A stretch of DNA of 64,000 bases, taken from OLB6 sp964467455 (GTDB taxonomy: Bacteria > Bacteroidota > Ignavibacteria > Kapaibacteriales > Kapaibacteriaceae). Location of the stretch: assembly GCA_964467455.1 (NCBI GenBank), contig CAYXQJ010000013.1, forward strand, positions 1 through 64,000, given 5' to 3'. The position numbers were made by a program, and so were the translations under genes. This document shows positions 8,566-20,056 of the stretch, one piece after another. Every line of letters begins with the position of its first letter. Within the stretch, counting starts at the first letter, position 1. Below the pieces are notes generated by a model that was given only the letters and a program-made list of their open reading frames with translations, was not told where the DNA came from and ran no database searches.

Positions 8566-9847
8566 GATCGTCGCACTTGTTGTTGGTGTTGTCTGCACCA
8601 CCATCGCCATCAGTGCACAATGTGCATCCGACACGGTGTTCGCCAACACAACATCGAACTCTGTTTGTATCAGTGTGCAGGGGGCGATCAGGACCGTGTA
8701 TACGAATGCACTTCCAGATCATGAGACGGGAACGTTTCCGAATGCGGGTAATCCGAATGCGATCAGAGCGCAGAGGATCACACTGACGATGTGCTCGCAG
8801 CCGCGAATGGCGAATACAAAGACGTGGCTTGATAAAGGCAGCGGCACGTGTCCGTTCTGGGTGTTCGGTGTTGGTGTGAATGGACTCGAATTCGATCCGA
8901 TCGCGAATGAGTTCTTCCGCAATACGCAAACGGGACAGCTGAATCGTGAGTGGAATCTGAATGCGCTGTCGGACAACGTGAATCTTGGCCTTGATATGAA
9001 CGATGCACACGTTCAACCAAACGGCAAATATCACTATCACGGCGATCCGGTGAAGTTCATCGAGAAGATGGGCATCACCTCTTCGGCACACTCACCGATC
9101 GTGGCCTATGCTGCCGATGGATATCCGGTGTACTATCGTTACGTCTATGCTGTGGCGAACGATGCAACGAGCGGCGTTGTCGATCTTACGTCGTGTTATC
9201 AGTTGAAGTCGGGCACGCGCCCAGGTGATGGAGTGTCAGCACCGAATGGCGTGTACGATGGCACCTACACGCAAGACTATGAATTCGTGCCGATGGTCTT
9301 TTGCGAGTTGGATGAATGTAACGGACGCTACGGCGTCACTCCCGAATATCCGAACGGCACGTACTACTATGTGATCACGTCGAACTATCCGGTGATCCCG
9401 CGTTGCTTCTCCGGTGTGCCGGACAAGGCCTTTACGATCGGACCGCCATCGCAAGGGTGCAGCACGTCGAACGCAGCACAGATCTGCACGATCTCGAGTG
9501 TGATCGACGATGCAGAAGAGTTGTTCGATCTTATCGATGTCAGTCCGAATCCGACATCATCGACTCTTTCGATCACCACGACCGACGCGCATATTCTTGA
9601 ACATGTTGGCGTCGTGCGGATCATCAATACTGCAGGCGAGGTGGTCGCAACGTCTTCGGCACCGGTGATCGATGTGTCGGCGCTGCCGAATGGCACGTAC
9701 TATGCGAGGGTGGACGTGGGCGAGGGGGTGATCACGAAGCCCTTCGTCATCGCCCGAGCGGGCTCTGCCTCGGGCTCGGCGGGGGAGCTTTGCTGCGGGG
9801 TAAGCTTACCCGGCAGCAATGCTCCCCGGCAAGATGGTCTTCTTTAG
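8555..9847 (+). CDS. YHYH-domain protein with T9SS sorting domain
   Basis: A 430-residue exported protein. A signal peptide (MITKIVALVVGVVCTTIAISAQ) precedes a YHYH domain (PF14240-type) with its name motif in HVQPNGKYHYHGDPVKF, plus NGVYDGTYTQDYEFV and DECNGRYGVTPEYPNGTYYY. Residues from about 325 (VSPNPTSSTLSI ... GTYYARVDVG) form a T9SS C-terminal domain that would normally end at KPFVIAR. A further 29 residues, AGSASGSAGELCCG and onward, are read from repeat DNA before a stop is met. Start chosen at the Met with the signal peptide, overlapping the upstream stop. Confidence 0.8.
   Translation: MITKIVALVVGVVCTTIAISAQCASDTVFANTTSNSVCISVQGAIRTVYTNALPDHETGTFPNAGNPNAIRAQRITLTMCSQPRMANTKTWLDKGSGTCPFWVFGVGVNGLEFDPIANEFFRNTQTGQLNREWNLNALSDNVNLGLDMNDAHVQPNGKYHYHGDPVKFIEKMGITSSAHSPIVAYAADGYPVYYRYVYAVANDATSGVVDLTSCYQLKSGTRPGDGVSAPNGVYDGTYTQDYEFVPMVFCELDECNGRYGVTPEYPNGTYYYVITSNYPVIPRCFSGVPDKAFTIGPPSQGCSTSNAAQICTISSVIDDAEELFDLIDVSPNPTSSTLSITTTDAHILEHVGVVRIINTAGEVVATSSAPVIDVSALPNGTYYARVDVGEGVITKPFVIARAGSASGSAGELCCGVSLPGSNAPRQDGLL
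9783..9837. repeat. GCTGCCGGGTAA palindromic repeat (array B3)
   Basis: A near-perfect palindrome centred on GGGTAAGCTTACCC, flanked by TTGCTGCG and CGGCAGCAA arms, with a CTCCCCGGCA extension. It belongs to the family at 6949 and 7978. It is translated as the abnormal tail of the YHYH protein. Confidence 0.88.
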
Positions 9848-9871
9848 GCGGCAAGTGGGTATTTTTCGGGT

Positions 9872-13113
<3,242 letters not shown>

Positions 13114-13114
<1 letters not shown>

Positions 13115-13776
13115 TGCGGTGGTCTGTGGTCGGTGGTTGGTGGTTGGTGGTCAGTGGATTGCTGCTGACCACATCTGTCCTTTTCATTGATCAGCCACTA
13201 GCGTTGTGGATCAACGCGCACCAAACACCAGAGACGCGGCTTATTGGCAAGTGGCTGGAAGAGGCCGGTAAGTCTCACTGGGTGTTGGGCTACTGCCTCA
13301 TCGTTGCAGCAGTGGCCTGGCGTTCGTGGCGGAGCATTGCCCATCGTCACATCGCCTTGTTCACGGCCGTTGCGGCGTCGGGTATTCTTGCCAACATCAT
13401 CAAGATCATCGTCTGCCGAACACGTCCCCCACTCTTGATCGAGAAGGGGCTGGCAACATTCGATCTCTTTGGATTTCGCACAGAGTATCTCTGGAACTCA
13501 TTCCCTTCGGGGCATGCCACAACAGGACTCGCCATTGCCATTGCCGGCAGCGTCACGTGGCCGCGGCTTTCCTGGCTCATGTGGCTCATCGGCATCAGCA
13601 TTGCCCTCGGACGCCTCATGTATAACGTCCACTACCTCAGCGACGTCATCGCCGGTGCACTGCTAGGTGCGATGGTGTCGTGGTGGTGCGTGGAGAATTA
13701 TCGACATCCCCTGATCAGTCGCGTAGATAAGACTTCCCGTCGTCACTCGCCAGAAGTTTCATCAACGCTGGATTGA
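13114..13776 (+). CDS. PAP2-family membrane phosphatase
   Basis: A 220-residue integral membrane phosphatase. All three PAP2 motifs are present: KIIVCRTRP (KxxxxxxRP), FPSGH, and GRLMYNVHYLSD (SRxxxxxHxxxD with G for S). About five or six membrane helices. The family dephosphorylates lipid phosphates such as undecaprenyl pyrophosphate or phosphatidic acid. Start is a GTG whose G is the last base of the upstream stop. The first residues (WSVVGGWWLVVSG) are encoded by a GGTTGGT heptamer array, so part of helix 1 derives from a repeat. Its 3' end overlaps the convergent Fic gene by about 60 bp. Confidence 0.85.
13119..13157. repeat. GGTTGGT heptamer array at PAP2 start
   Basis: Heptamers GGTCTGT, GGTCGGT, GGTTGGT (twice) and GGTCAGT in direct succession. 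Read in frame, three heptamers equal seven residues, giving the WSVVGGWWLVVSG N terminus. Confidence 0.9.
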
Positions 13777-14857
13777 CGAACAACTTCTCTTTCCCTACCC
13801 GCTGCTCTGTTAGTACGCCGATGTCAACTAGCGCCTTGAGATACTTTGATGCCGTTTGACGCTGAACACCGACCGCATTGATGACGTTGTCGATTCTACA
13901 GTACGGCTGTTCAAAGATGGTAGTGATCAACTCACGACTGTTGATCTTTGGTACACGTTCGCGCACGTGCTCAGCTATGCGTTCTTCCAGCTCGCGGATC
14001 GAGATGATCTTTTCCTTGGTCCACTGTGCCGTTTCTCTGACGGCATCGATCATGAACAACACCCATTCACTCCATGCCCCTTGCCGAGTAACGTTCAGAA
14101 GTAGGCTATAGTAATCTTGCTTGTGGTCGATGATATACCGACTGAGATACAGGATCGGCACGTCCAGGAGTCGTTCTTGGATCAGAAGGAGGATGTTCAG
14201 GATTCGCCCGGTTCGTCCGTTACCATCGCTAAAGGGATGTATCGCCTCGAATTGATAGTGACTCACCGCCATTCGTATCAACGGATCGAGATCCGTCTCC
14301 TCATGAATGTAGCGTTCCCAGTTCGAGAGTAGATCTCGAAGGTGCTGTTCTCCCTCAGGAGGAGTGTAGATCACACTGCCTTGACGATCACTTGCGAGGG
14401 CAGTTCCTGGCACTTTTCGGATCTGCATTTCACGACCTTTGATCATACTGCATACCTCCACAGCGGTTGCAGTGCTCAGCGGGCGTTCTGAGAGCGTGTT
14501 GAACCCCTTGTACAAGGCCGTTCGGTATCGTAGGGCTTCCTTCGTTGCGGTATCGGCCTTTTCGTCTTCTGCTGAAAACTGAAACAGCCTATCAGTTGTA
14601 GTGACGATGTTCTCGATCTCGGAGCTGCCTTTTGCTTCCAGGAGCGGGATGGTATTGATCAGTACACCCTTGTTCGGCATCAAAGCCGCTGCTTGCCGAA
14701 GTTCTGCCAATGCAACCCGCGCATCAATACATGCCTTCAAGATCGGCTGTGTTTGGAGGTCAATGCTCGGTGGCAACCTCGGCAGATCGTTCCAAGGGAC
14801 GTCAGGAAACCACGTTTGCGAGCTGTTCATGTACGCAAAATAGAGATTTATCGACAT
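13715..14857 (-). CDS. Fic-domain protein with N-terminal inhibitory helix and winged-helix tail
   Basis: A 380-residue class II Fic protein, a likely AMP-transferase for protein hydroxyls. The catalytic loop HPFSDGNGRTGR is intact (about residues 209-220). The inhibitory motif [S/T]xxxE[G/N] is present as SSEIEN near residue 78, so activity should be self-inhibited. A C-terminal winged helix (about 315-370: CRIDNVINAVGVQRQTASKYLKALVDIGVL) suggests DNA binding. Two starts are possible, 14857 or 14830; the first ten residues of the longer form lie in a 30-bp direct repeat, which favours the shorter form. No antitoxin gene is adjacent. Confidence 0.88.
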   Translation of the reverse strand: MSINLYFAYMNSSQTWFPDVPWNDLPRLPPSIDLQTQPILKACIDARVALAELRQAAALMPNKGVLINTIPLLEAKGSSEIENIVTTTDRLFQFSAEDEKADTATKEALRYRTALYKGFNTLSERPLSTATAVEVCSMIKGREMQIRKVPGTALASDRQGSVIYTPPEGEQHLRDLLSNWERYIHEETDLDPLIRMAVSHYQFEAIHPFSDGNGRTGRILNILLLIQERLLDVPILYLSRYIIDHKQDYYSLLLNVTRQGAWSEWVLFMIDAVRETAQWTKEKIISIRELEERIAEHVRERVPKINSRELITTIFEQPYCRIDNVINAVGVQRQTASKYLKALVDIGVLTEQRVGKEKLFVNPALMKLLASDDGKSYLRD

Positions 14858-14927
14858 GTTCTGCCGTCATGTACATTCAGTGTACACGTTCTCAGAACAT
14901 GTACACAAAATACAATTTTCTCGACAT
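14828..14927. promoter_or_regulatory. Operator-like region of the fic gene: 30-bp direct repeats and a palindrome
   Basis: Two 30-bp direct repeats (14828-14857 and 14898-14927, 25 of 30 bases identical) share CATGTAC[G/A]CAAAATA and TCGACAT and lie exactly 70 bp apart. Between and overlapping them, 14881-14905 is a near-perfect 25-bp palindrome with TGTACA arms, GTTCT/AGAAC inner arms and a central C. The elements sit directly before or over the fic start codon, as expected for a repressor site; the winged helix of Fic is a candidate reader. Confidence 0.7.
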
Positions 14928-14934
14928 GACTGTC

Positions 14935-16254
14935 CTACGGCCGATTGTTCCGACACTCCCCTAGTCGCACCCTTAGGATCTCCAACCCCGGCCTCATAAC
15001 CGAACCAATGTGCCCCACTATCTTGGACTCGCTGTTCACGACTCGCTGCTCCTGAACTGCGGAGCCGAAGGTTCCGGCCTCGATCTGCTTCCCTATCTCG
15101 CGATACGCATCGCGGAACGGCATTCCTTTGAGCACAAGCGCATTGACGGCGTCGACGCTGAAGGCGTAGCGATAGAGGTCGTTCGACATGATGTTGTCTG
15201 CTGGCTGCAGATGCGGAACAACATGGATCGAGACGGCAAGACACAGCCCCATCTCATCAATAGCGTTGATGATGCGGTCCTTGGTGAACTGCAGATCTCG
15301 GTGATAACCGCTGGGCATGTTGCTCAACATCAAGGCGAATTCGTTGGAGACACCTTGCAGTCGGTTGCAGCGCGCACGCAAGACCTCGAAGATGTCGGGA
15401 TTCTTCTTGTGCGGCATGATGCTCGAACCGGTCGTGAAGGCGTCGGGCAAAGAGACAAAGCCGAAGTTCTGACTCATGTACATCACGACGTCGGCAGCGA
15501 AACGATTGAGCGTTGACGCTACTTGTCCGATAGCGACGGCGGCGAGCTTTTCGGTGCGTCCACGCGACATCTGTGCAAACGTGCTGGTGACGTGCACCCT
15601 GTCGAAGTTCAAGGCCTTGGTTGTCTGCTCACGATCCAACGGCATATTCGATCCATATCCCGCAGCACTGCCCAAGGGATTGGCGTTCGCCGCGTCGATG
15701 GCCATGTCGATCACGCGCACATCTTCCAGCAACGCTTCGGCATAGCCGCCGAACCAGAGACCGAAGCTGCTGGGCATGGCCACTTGATAGTGCGTATAAC
15801 CCGGCAACAGGAGATGCTGATGCTGCTCAGCTTGCACCAACAATACATTCACCAGATCCAAAACTTGCGCGCGGATCTGACGAAGCTCGTGACGCATGAA
15901 CATCTTCATGTCGACGGCGACCTGGTCATTGCGCGAGCGGCCAACGTGGATCTTCTTGCCTAGATCACCAAGCTGCGACGTGAGGATCTTCTCGACTTGC
16001 GAATGCACGTCTTCAACACCGTCTTCGATCACGAAGCCATCCGTGTCGATCTGCTCCAACAACGATGACAATGCCGCTACCAAGGTCTCGGCATCCGCCG
16101 ACGTCAACAAGCCCACACTGGCCAGCATGTTGGCGTGGGCGATGCTACCTACAACGTCCCAGCGCGCCAGGCGCACATCAACGTCGCGATCGGCACCAAC
16201 GGTGAAGGCCTCCATGATGGCATCGACCGGTGCGCCTTTGTCCCAGAGTTTCAT
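14935..16254 (-). CDS. argH: Argininosuccinate lyase
   Basis: A 439-residue cytoplasmic enzyme that splits argininosuccinate into arginine and fumarate, the last step of the pathway. The superfamily signature TTGSSIMPHKKNPD is complete near residue 280; HVGRSRNDQVAVDM and GYTHYQVAMP carry other active-site segments. The start overlaps the argE stop by ATGA, so it is translationally coupled as the last gene of the operon. Near the C terminus QEQRVVNSES is encoded by two copies of a CGACTCGCTG repeat, an apparent repeat insertion outside the catalytic core. Confidence 0.95.
   Translation of the reverse strand: MKLWDKGAPVDAIMEAFTVGADRDVDVRLARWDVVGSIAHANMLASVGLLTSADAETLVAALSSLLEQIDTDGFVIEDGVEDVHSQVEKILTSQLGDLGKKIHVGRSRNDQVAVDMKMFMRHELRQIRAQVLDLVNVLLVQAEQHQHLLLPGYTHYQVAMPSSFGLWFGGYAEALLEDVRVIDMAIDAANANPLGSAAGYGSNMPLDREQTTKALNFDRVHVTSTFAQMSRGRTEKLAAVAIGQVASTLNRFAADVVMYMSQNFGFVSLPDAFTTGSSIMPHKKNPDIFEVLRARCNRLQGVSNEFALMLSNMPSGYHRDLQFTKDRIINAIDEMGLCLAVSIHVVPHLQPADNIMSNDLYRYAFSVDAVNALVLKGMPFRDAYREIGKQIEAGTFGSAVQEQRVVNSESKIVGHIGSVMRPGLEILRVRLGECRNNRP
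15026..15053. repeat. CGACTCGCTG 14-bp repeat inside argH
   Basis: Two 14-bp units, ACTCGCTGTTCACG and ACTCGCTGCTCCTG, each two heptamers long. They are similar in wording to the CTCGTTG arrays at 19054-19117 and are read in frame in argH. Confidence 0.75.
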
Positions 16255-17336
16255 CGCAGATACCTTTCCATCAACGTGATCATCGTCGTGATGCCGTGAT
16301 CGAGCTCGTCGATCATGATGTATTCATCCGGCGTGTGTGAACGTGCCGAATCCCCCGGACCGATCTTGACGGATGGCACACCAGCCGGAAGCAACGACTG
16401 GTCGCTCATCGTCGGACTTGCATACGTATCCATGCCCAGCCCCCTGACTACATCAAGAAGTGGATGGTCGAGTGGAATGGATGAGGGCTGCAGTCGCAAA
16501 CTTCGGGGAGTGACGTCGCACGTCACATGCTGACGGATGATGTCGAGCAGCTCTTCGTTACGATAAGCGTCGGTGGTACGCACATCAACAACGGCTGTAC
16601 ACACGTCGGGCACGACGTTGTGCTGCGAGCCGGCATTGATCTGCGTAACGGTCATCTTCACCGGACCCAACACCTCGGACACACGATCAAACTGCGCCGT
16701 ACGGAACCACTCCAAATCAGGCAACGCTGCATAGATGGCATTCACACCTTCATTACGAGCTGCATGTCCGGTGCGGCCTTTCCATGTGCAATCCAGCACC
16801 ATCAGGCCTTTCTCGGCAACGGCCATCTTCATTTGCGTGGGCTCGCCGACCAATGCCAACGAGAGCGTCGGCAGACACGGCGATTCTCCGGTGAAATATT
16901 CAGCGGTCAACAAGGCCATTCCGTTCACACCACTGATCTCTTCTTCGGCAGTTGCGGCAAAGACAATGTTGTGCGACAGATCCTTGTGCTGACGCAGATG
17001 CATAAAGGTCATCAGCATCGTCACCAACGCCCCACCGGCATCATTGCTGCCAAGACCATAGAGCTTGAGATCCTCGATCACAGGTTGGAAGGGGGCGTGT
17101 TGCCACCCTTCACCAGGACGCACCGTATCGTGATGTGAGTTGAGGAGCAACGTGGGCGCATCTTCACGCGACGTGTGGTGTTCGGCAACAACGTTGTTAC
17201 CGAAGCGCTGCACACGTACACCTCGTTCCACGAGCCAACGCTGCAGAATATCAGCCGTGTGCTGTTCTTCCTTGCTGAACGACGGCGTGGCGATCAACTG
17301 CTTCAAGAGTTCTACGGCTTCATTCAGACGATCCAT
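16251..17336 (-). CDS. argE: N-acyl-ornithine/citrulline deacylase, M20 family
   Basis: A 361-residue M20 metallopeptidase-type deacylase. Metal and catalytic motifs: NSHHDTVRPG (metal His/Asp), GLGSNDAGGALV (bridging Asp), TAEEEISG (Glu base and metal Glu), LVGEPT, and the late SHTPDEYI metal His. In ArgF' pathways this enzyme deacylates N-acyl-citrulline (acetyl or succinyl) to citrulline. It overlaps argB by 13 bp and argH by 4 bp in the same operon. The acyl group removed cannot be told from sequence. Confidence 0.88.
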   Translation of the reverse strand: MDRLNEAVELLKQLIATPSFSKEEQHTADILQRWLVERGVRVQRFGNNVVAEHHTSREDAPTLLLNSHHDTVRPGEGWQHAPFQPVIEDLKLYGLGSNDAGGALVTMLMTFMHLRQHKDLSHNIVFAATAEEEISGVNGMALLTAEYFTGESPCLPTLSLALVGEPTQMKMAVAEKGLMVLDCTWKGRTGHAARNEGVNAIYAALPDLEWFRTAQFDRVSEVLGPVKMTVTQINAGSQHNVVPDVCTAVVDVRTTDAYRNEELLDIIRQHVTCDVTPRSLRLQPSSIPLDHPLLDVVRGLGMDTYASPTMSDQSLLPAGVPSVKIGPGDSARSHTPDEYIMIDELDHGITTMITLMERYLR

Positions 17337-18094
17337 GTGCCACCTGATCCTTCCAGCGAATCGTAACGTGCTACACGCACCTGCTGCACACCGCGTTCCG
17401 CAGCTTTGAAGGCATTCTCCAGCTTCGGCATCATGCCGGCCGTGATCACTCCTTCGTCAACAAGGCGCATCGCTTCTTCTCTCGACAAGCGCTCGATCAC
17501 CGATGTCGCGTCGCTCACATCCCGCAACACACCGGCATGATCGAAGGCGAACGTCAGAGATACGTTCGGTGCCAATGCCAGCGCCACTTCTGTTGCAATG
17601 GTATCGGCATTCGTGTTCAAGAGTGTGCCTTGGCCGTCGTGGGTTATGGGAGATAAGACAAGGGTGAAAGGGTGTAAGGATGCATGTTCCCCTGCTAGTT
17701 CTCCTAGAAGTTCTCCGTTTACGTTCACTGGGTCTCCGACAAATCCGAAGTCGATCGGCTCTTTCGCTCTTTTATTCGACCGAATCAGATCCAGATCAGC
17801 TCCGCTCACGCCGAGGGCGTTGATGCCGCGGGCTTGTAGTTTGGCGACGATGCTTTTGTTGATCCAGCCGGCATAGACCATGGTGGCAATGCGGAGGGTG
17901 TCTTCGTCGGTGACGCGACGACCGTTGATCATGGTCTGTGGGATACCGAGTTGTTCGGCAAGCTGTGTTGCCAAGCGGCCGCCGCCGTGGACGAGGATCA
18001 CGGAGTCGGTGCTGCGCGTGATGCTGTCGAGTACGGCGTTGAGTTGCTCGTCGCTGTCGACCACGGCGCCGCCGATCTTGATCACGCGGATCAT
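17324..18094 (-). CDS. argB: N-acylglutamate kinase
   Basis: A 256-residue amino-acid kinase fold enzyme phosphorylating N-acetyl- or N-succinylglutamate. Motifs: IKIGGAVV at the start, VHGGGRLA, NGRRVTDEDTLRIA, FDHAGVLRD, and the ITAGMMPKLENA helix. The start overlaps the argF' stop by ATGA. Two different repeat words lie in frame in the middle: GELLGELAGE comes from a 12-bp AGTTCTCC repeat and HASLHPFTL from TCACCCTT octamers, where family members have a short loop and helix. The frame stays open, so the enzyme is presumably functional. Confidence 0.92.
   Translation of the reverse strand: MIRVIKIGGAVVDSDEQLNAVLDSITRSTDSVILVHGGGRLATQLAEQLGIPQTMINGRRVTDEDTLRIATMVYAGWINKSIVAKLQARGINALGVSGADLDLIRSNKRAKEPIDFGFVGDPVNVNGELLGELAGEHASLHPFTLVLSPITHDGQGTLLNTNADTIATEVALALAPNVSLTFAFDHAGVLRDVSDATSVIERLSREEAMRLVDEGVITAGMMPKLENAFKAAERGVQQVRVARYDSLEGSGGTWIV
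17659..17718. repeat. Octamer and 12-mer repeats inside argB
   Basis: On the minus strand GCATCCTT, ACACCCTT and TCACCCTT (17659-17683) are octamers identical in wording to those in argG and the sortilin-like gene. On the plus strand 17692-17718 holds two 12-mers of the CTAGTTCTCCTA type, the same word as the array at 56422-56505. Confidence 0.85.
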
Positions 18095-19050
18095 GCGAGG
18101 GCCTTGAGCATGTGTTTGAGCACCACCTGTGCGCTGACGACGCGGTTGGCCGCTTCGTCAATGACGATCGACGATGGACCATCAAGCACGCCATCGCTAA
18201 CGATCATGTTGCGTCGCACCGGCAAGCAGTGCATGAACTTCGCATTGTTCGTCAATGCCATCTTCTCTTCCGTCACGGTCCAGTTGGTATCTGTCGATAA
18301 GATCTTGCCATAGTCCGTGTAGCTCGACCAGTTCTTGGCATAGACGAAGTCGGCACCGGCCAAAGCAGCATCTTGATCATGCGTGATGCTCGCCCCCTTC
18401 GTAAACGAGGGATCGAGGTCGTAACCCTCGGGATGGGTGATGACGAGATCGACGTCGGCCTGCAGCATCCATTCACTGAAGCTGTTGGCCACAGCTTGCG
18501 GCAGGGCTTTGGGATGTGGCGCCCAGGTGAGCACAACCTTCGGACGCGCCGTTGTTTTGTGTTGTTCGATCGTGATCAGATCGGCCAACGATTGCAGCGG
18601 ATGTCGCGTTGCGCTTTCAAGACTCACCACCGGCACACCGCTGTATCGAATGAAACTCTCCAGCGTGCGTTCTTCGTAATCGGCATCACGGTCGGTAAGA
18701 CTTGCGAACGTGCGCAGACCAAGGATGTCGCAGTATCGACCCATGACCGCTGCCGCCTCCTTGATATGCTCCGTTGCAGCACCGTTCATGATCACACCGT
18801 CGCGCGTCTCCAACGTCCACGAATCCGCACCGGCATTCAACACCATCACATCTATACCCAGCAACGTCGCAGCTTTCTGTGTGCTCATCCGCGTCCGCAA
18901 CGACGGATTCATGAACAACAGACCCAACGTCTTGCGCTTGCCAAGTCCATGATCACTCCACGGATCGGCAGCATACGCAAGCCCATCCTGCACAGCCTGC
19001 TGCAAGGGTAATGAAGAGGTGAGGTCGTGGACGGAAGTAAAACGTTTCAT
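18091..19050 (-). CDS. argF': N-acylornithine carbamoyltransferase (ArgF')
   Basis: A 319-residue transcarbamylase making N-acyl-citrulline from carbamoyl phosphate. The carbamoyl-phosphate loop is NPSLRTRMSTQ (family SxRTR); TRHPLQSLADL, TWAPHPKALPQAV and MHCLPVRRN are typical of the Bacteroides N-succinylornithine enzyme. The specificity position (Pro90 in the succinyl enzyme, Glu92 in the acetyl enzyme) aligns to a Thr in NGAATEH. A 68-bp gap filled with CTCGTTG heptamers separates it from argC, the only real gap in the operon; the downstream end couples to argB by ATGA. Confidence 0.92.
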   Translation of the reverse strand: MKRFTSVHDLTSSLPLQQAVQDGLAYAADPWSDHGLGKRKTLGLLFMNPSLRTRMSTQKAATLLGIDVMVLNAGADSWTLETRDGVIMNGAATEHIKEAAAVMGRYCDILGLRTFASLTDRDADYEERTLESFIRYSGVPVVSLESATRHPLQSLADLITIEQHKTTARPKVVLTWAPHPKALPQAVANSFSEWMLQADVDLVITHPEGYDLDPSFTKGASITHDQDAALAGADFVYAKNWSSYTDYGKILSTDTNWTVTEEKMALTNNAKFMHCLPVRRNMIVSDGVLDGPSSIVIDEAANRVVSAQVVLKHMLKALA

Positions 19051-19053
19051 GTA

Positions 19054-19117
19054 TCTCGTTGCTCGTTACTCGTTGCTCGATGCTCGTCACTTGCTGTTTG
19101 CTGTTCGATACTTGCTG
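19054..19117. repeat. CTCGTTG / CTTGCTG heptamer array in the arginine operon
   Basis: Five heptamers CTCGTTG, CTCGTTA, CTCGTTG, CTCGATG and CTCGTCA, followed by CTTGCTGT-type units, occupy the whole argC-argF' gap and touch both genes. They would be transcribed within the operon mRNA. Confidence 0.88.
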
Positions 19118-20056
19118 TTAGAATACCGCTGCAATAAGATCGAGGCCAGCATTCTGCTCAACGCCCATTGCGATATTCACATTCTCCACTGCCTGTCCCG
19201 ACGCCCCCTTCAACAAATTATCGAGGACGCTTACGATCACCAGATCATCGCCGTGTTTCTCCATGCCGATGAAGCACATGTTGGTGCCGACGGCGCGCTT
19301 GACGTCCGGCAAGTCATCAACGACCGATACAAACGGATGCTCCGCATACCGATCACGATACATCGTCATGATCTCGGTAAGGGACTGTGTGGTCTTCACA
19401 ACAGACGTGGCCAGGATGCCGCGTGGGAAGGCGCCGCGCAGAGGGATGAAGGTTGGTGCAACGCCCAACACGGCCGTGATCTCGGCGAGATGCTGATGCG
19501 TGAAGGCCTTGTAGACGCTGAGATTGTTGGCCCGCCACGAATAATGCGTCGTGTCCGACGGCGCTTGTCCGGCACCGGTCGAACCCGTCGTAGCATTGAC
19601 CACCACACCGCCGGCAAGCATGCTCTGCTCAGCCAGCGGAAGCAAACCAAGCTCGATGGTGGTGGCAAAACATCCGGGGTTGGCAATACGTTTGGCTCCG
19701 CTGATGCGCGCACGATGCACTTCCGGTAGACCATAGACCCAGTTCGCATCAAGACGATGATCGGCAGAGAGATCGATCACAAGCGTCGAAGCATCCACAT
19801 GATGTTCGGCCATCCACGTTGCTGCTGTGCCGTGGCCGGTGCAGAGGAAGATGACATCGACGATTTGCTGCAGATCTGCGGCGAACGTCATCGTTGTGCG
19901 TCCCGCCAGATCCGGATGTGCTTCACTCACCGGATGTCCGGCATGACTTTTACTCACCACGGTCAACGATCCTTCGCCGACGTACGGATGACGCAACAAC
20001 AGACGCAGCAGCATGCCGCCCGTATATCCTGCACCACCGATGATCGCAACGTTCAT
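19118..20056 (-). CDS. argC: N-acyl-gamma-glutamyl-phosphate reductase
   Basis: A 312-residue NADPH-dependent reductase giving N-acylglutamate semialdehyde. N-terminal GGAGYTGGMLLRLL nucleotide loop; catalytic cysteine in the signature AKRIANPGCFATTIELGLLPL; downstream TTGSTGAGQAP and HQHLAEI. The start overlaps argG by ATGA. Its product would be the substrate of ArgD, which is not encoded anywhere in this operon. Confidence 0.93.
   Translation of the reverse strand: MNVAIIGGAGYTGGMLLRLLLRHPYVGEGSLTVVSKSHAGHPVSEAHPDLAGRTTMTFAADLQQIVDVIFLCTGHGTAATWMAEHHVDASTLVIDLSADHRLDANWVYGLPEVHRARISGAKRIANPGCFATTIELGLLPLAEQSMLAGGVVVNATTGSTGAGQAPSDTTHYSWRANNLSVYKAFTHQHLAEITAVLGVAPTFIPLRGAFPRGILATSVVKTTQSLTEIMTMYRDRYAEHPFVSVVDDLPDVKRAVGTNMCFIGMEKHGDDLVIVSVLDNLLKGASGQAVENVNIAMGVEQNAGLDLIAAVF

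Noticed and set aside
13715..14857. Fic protein as part of a toxin-antitoxin pair
   Set aside because: No small antitoxin reading frame sits beside it; the inhibitory motif is inside the same protein (class II).
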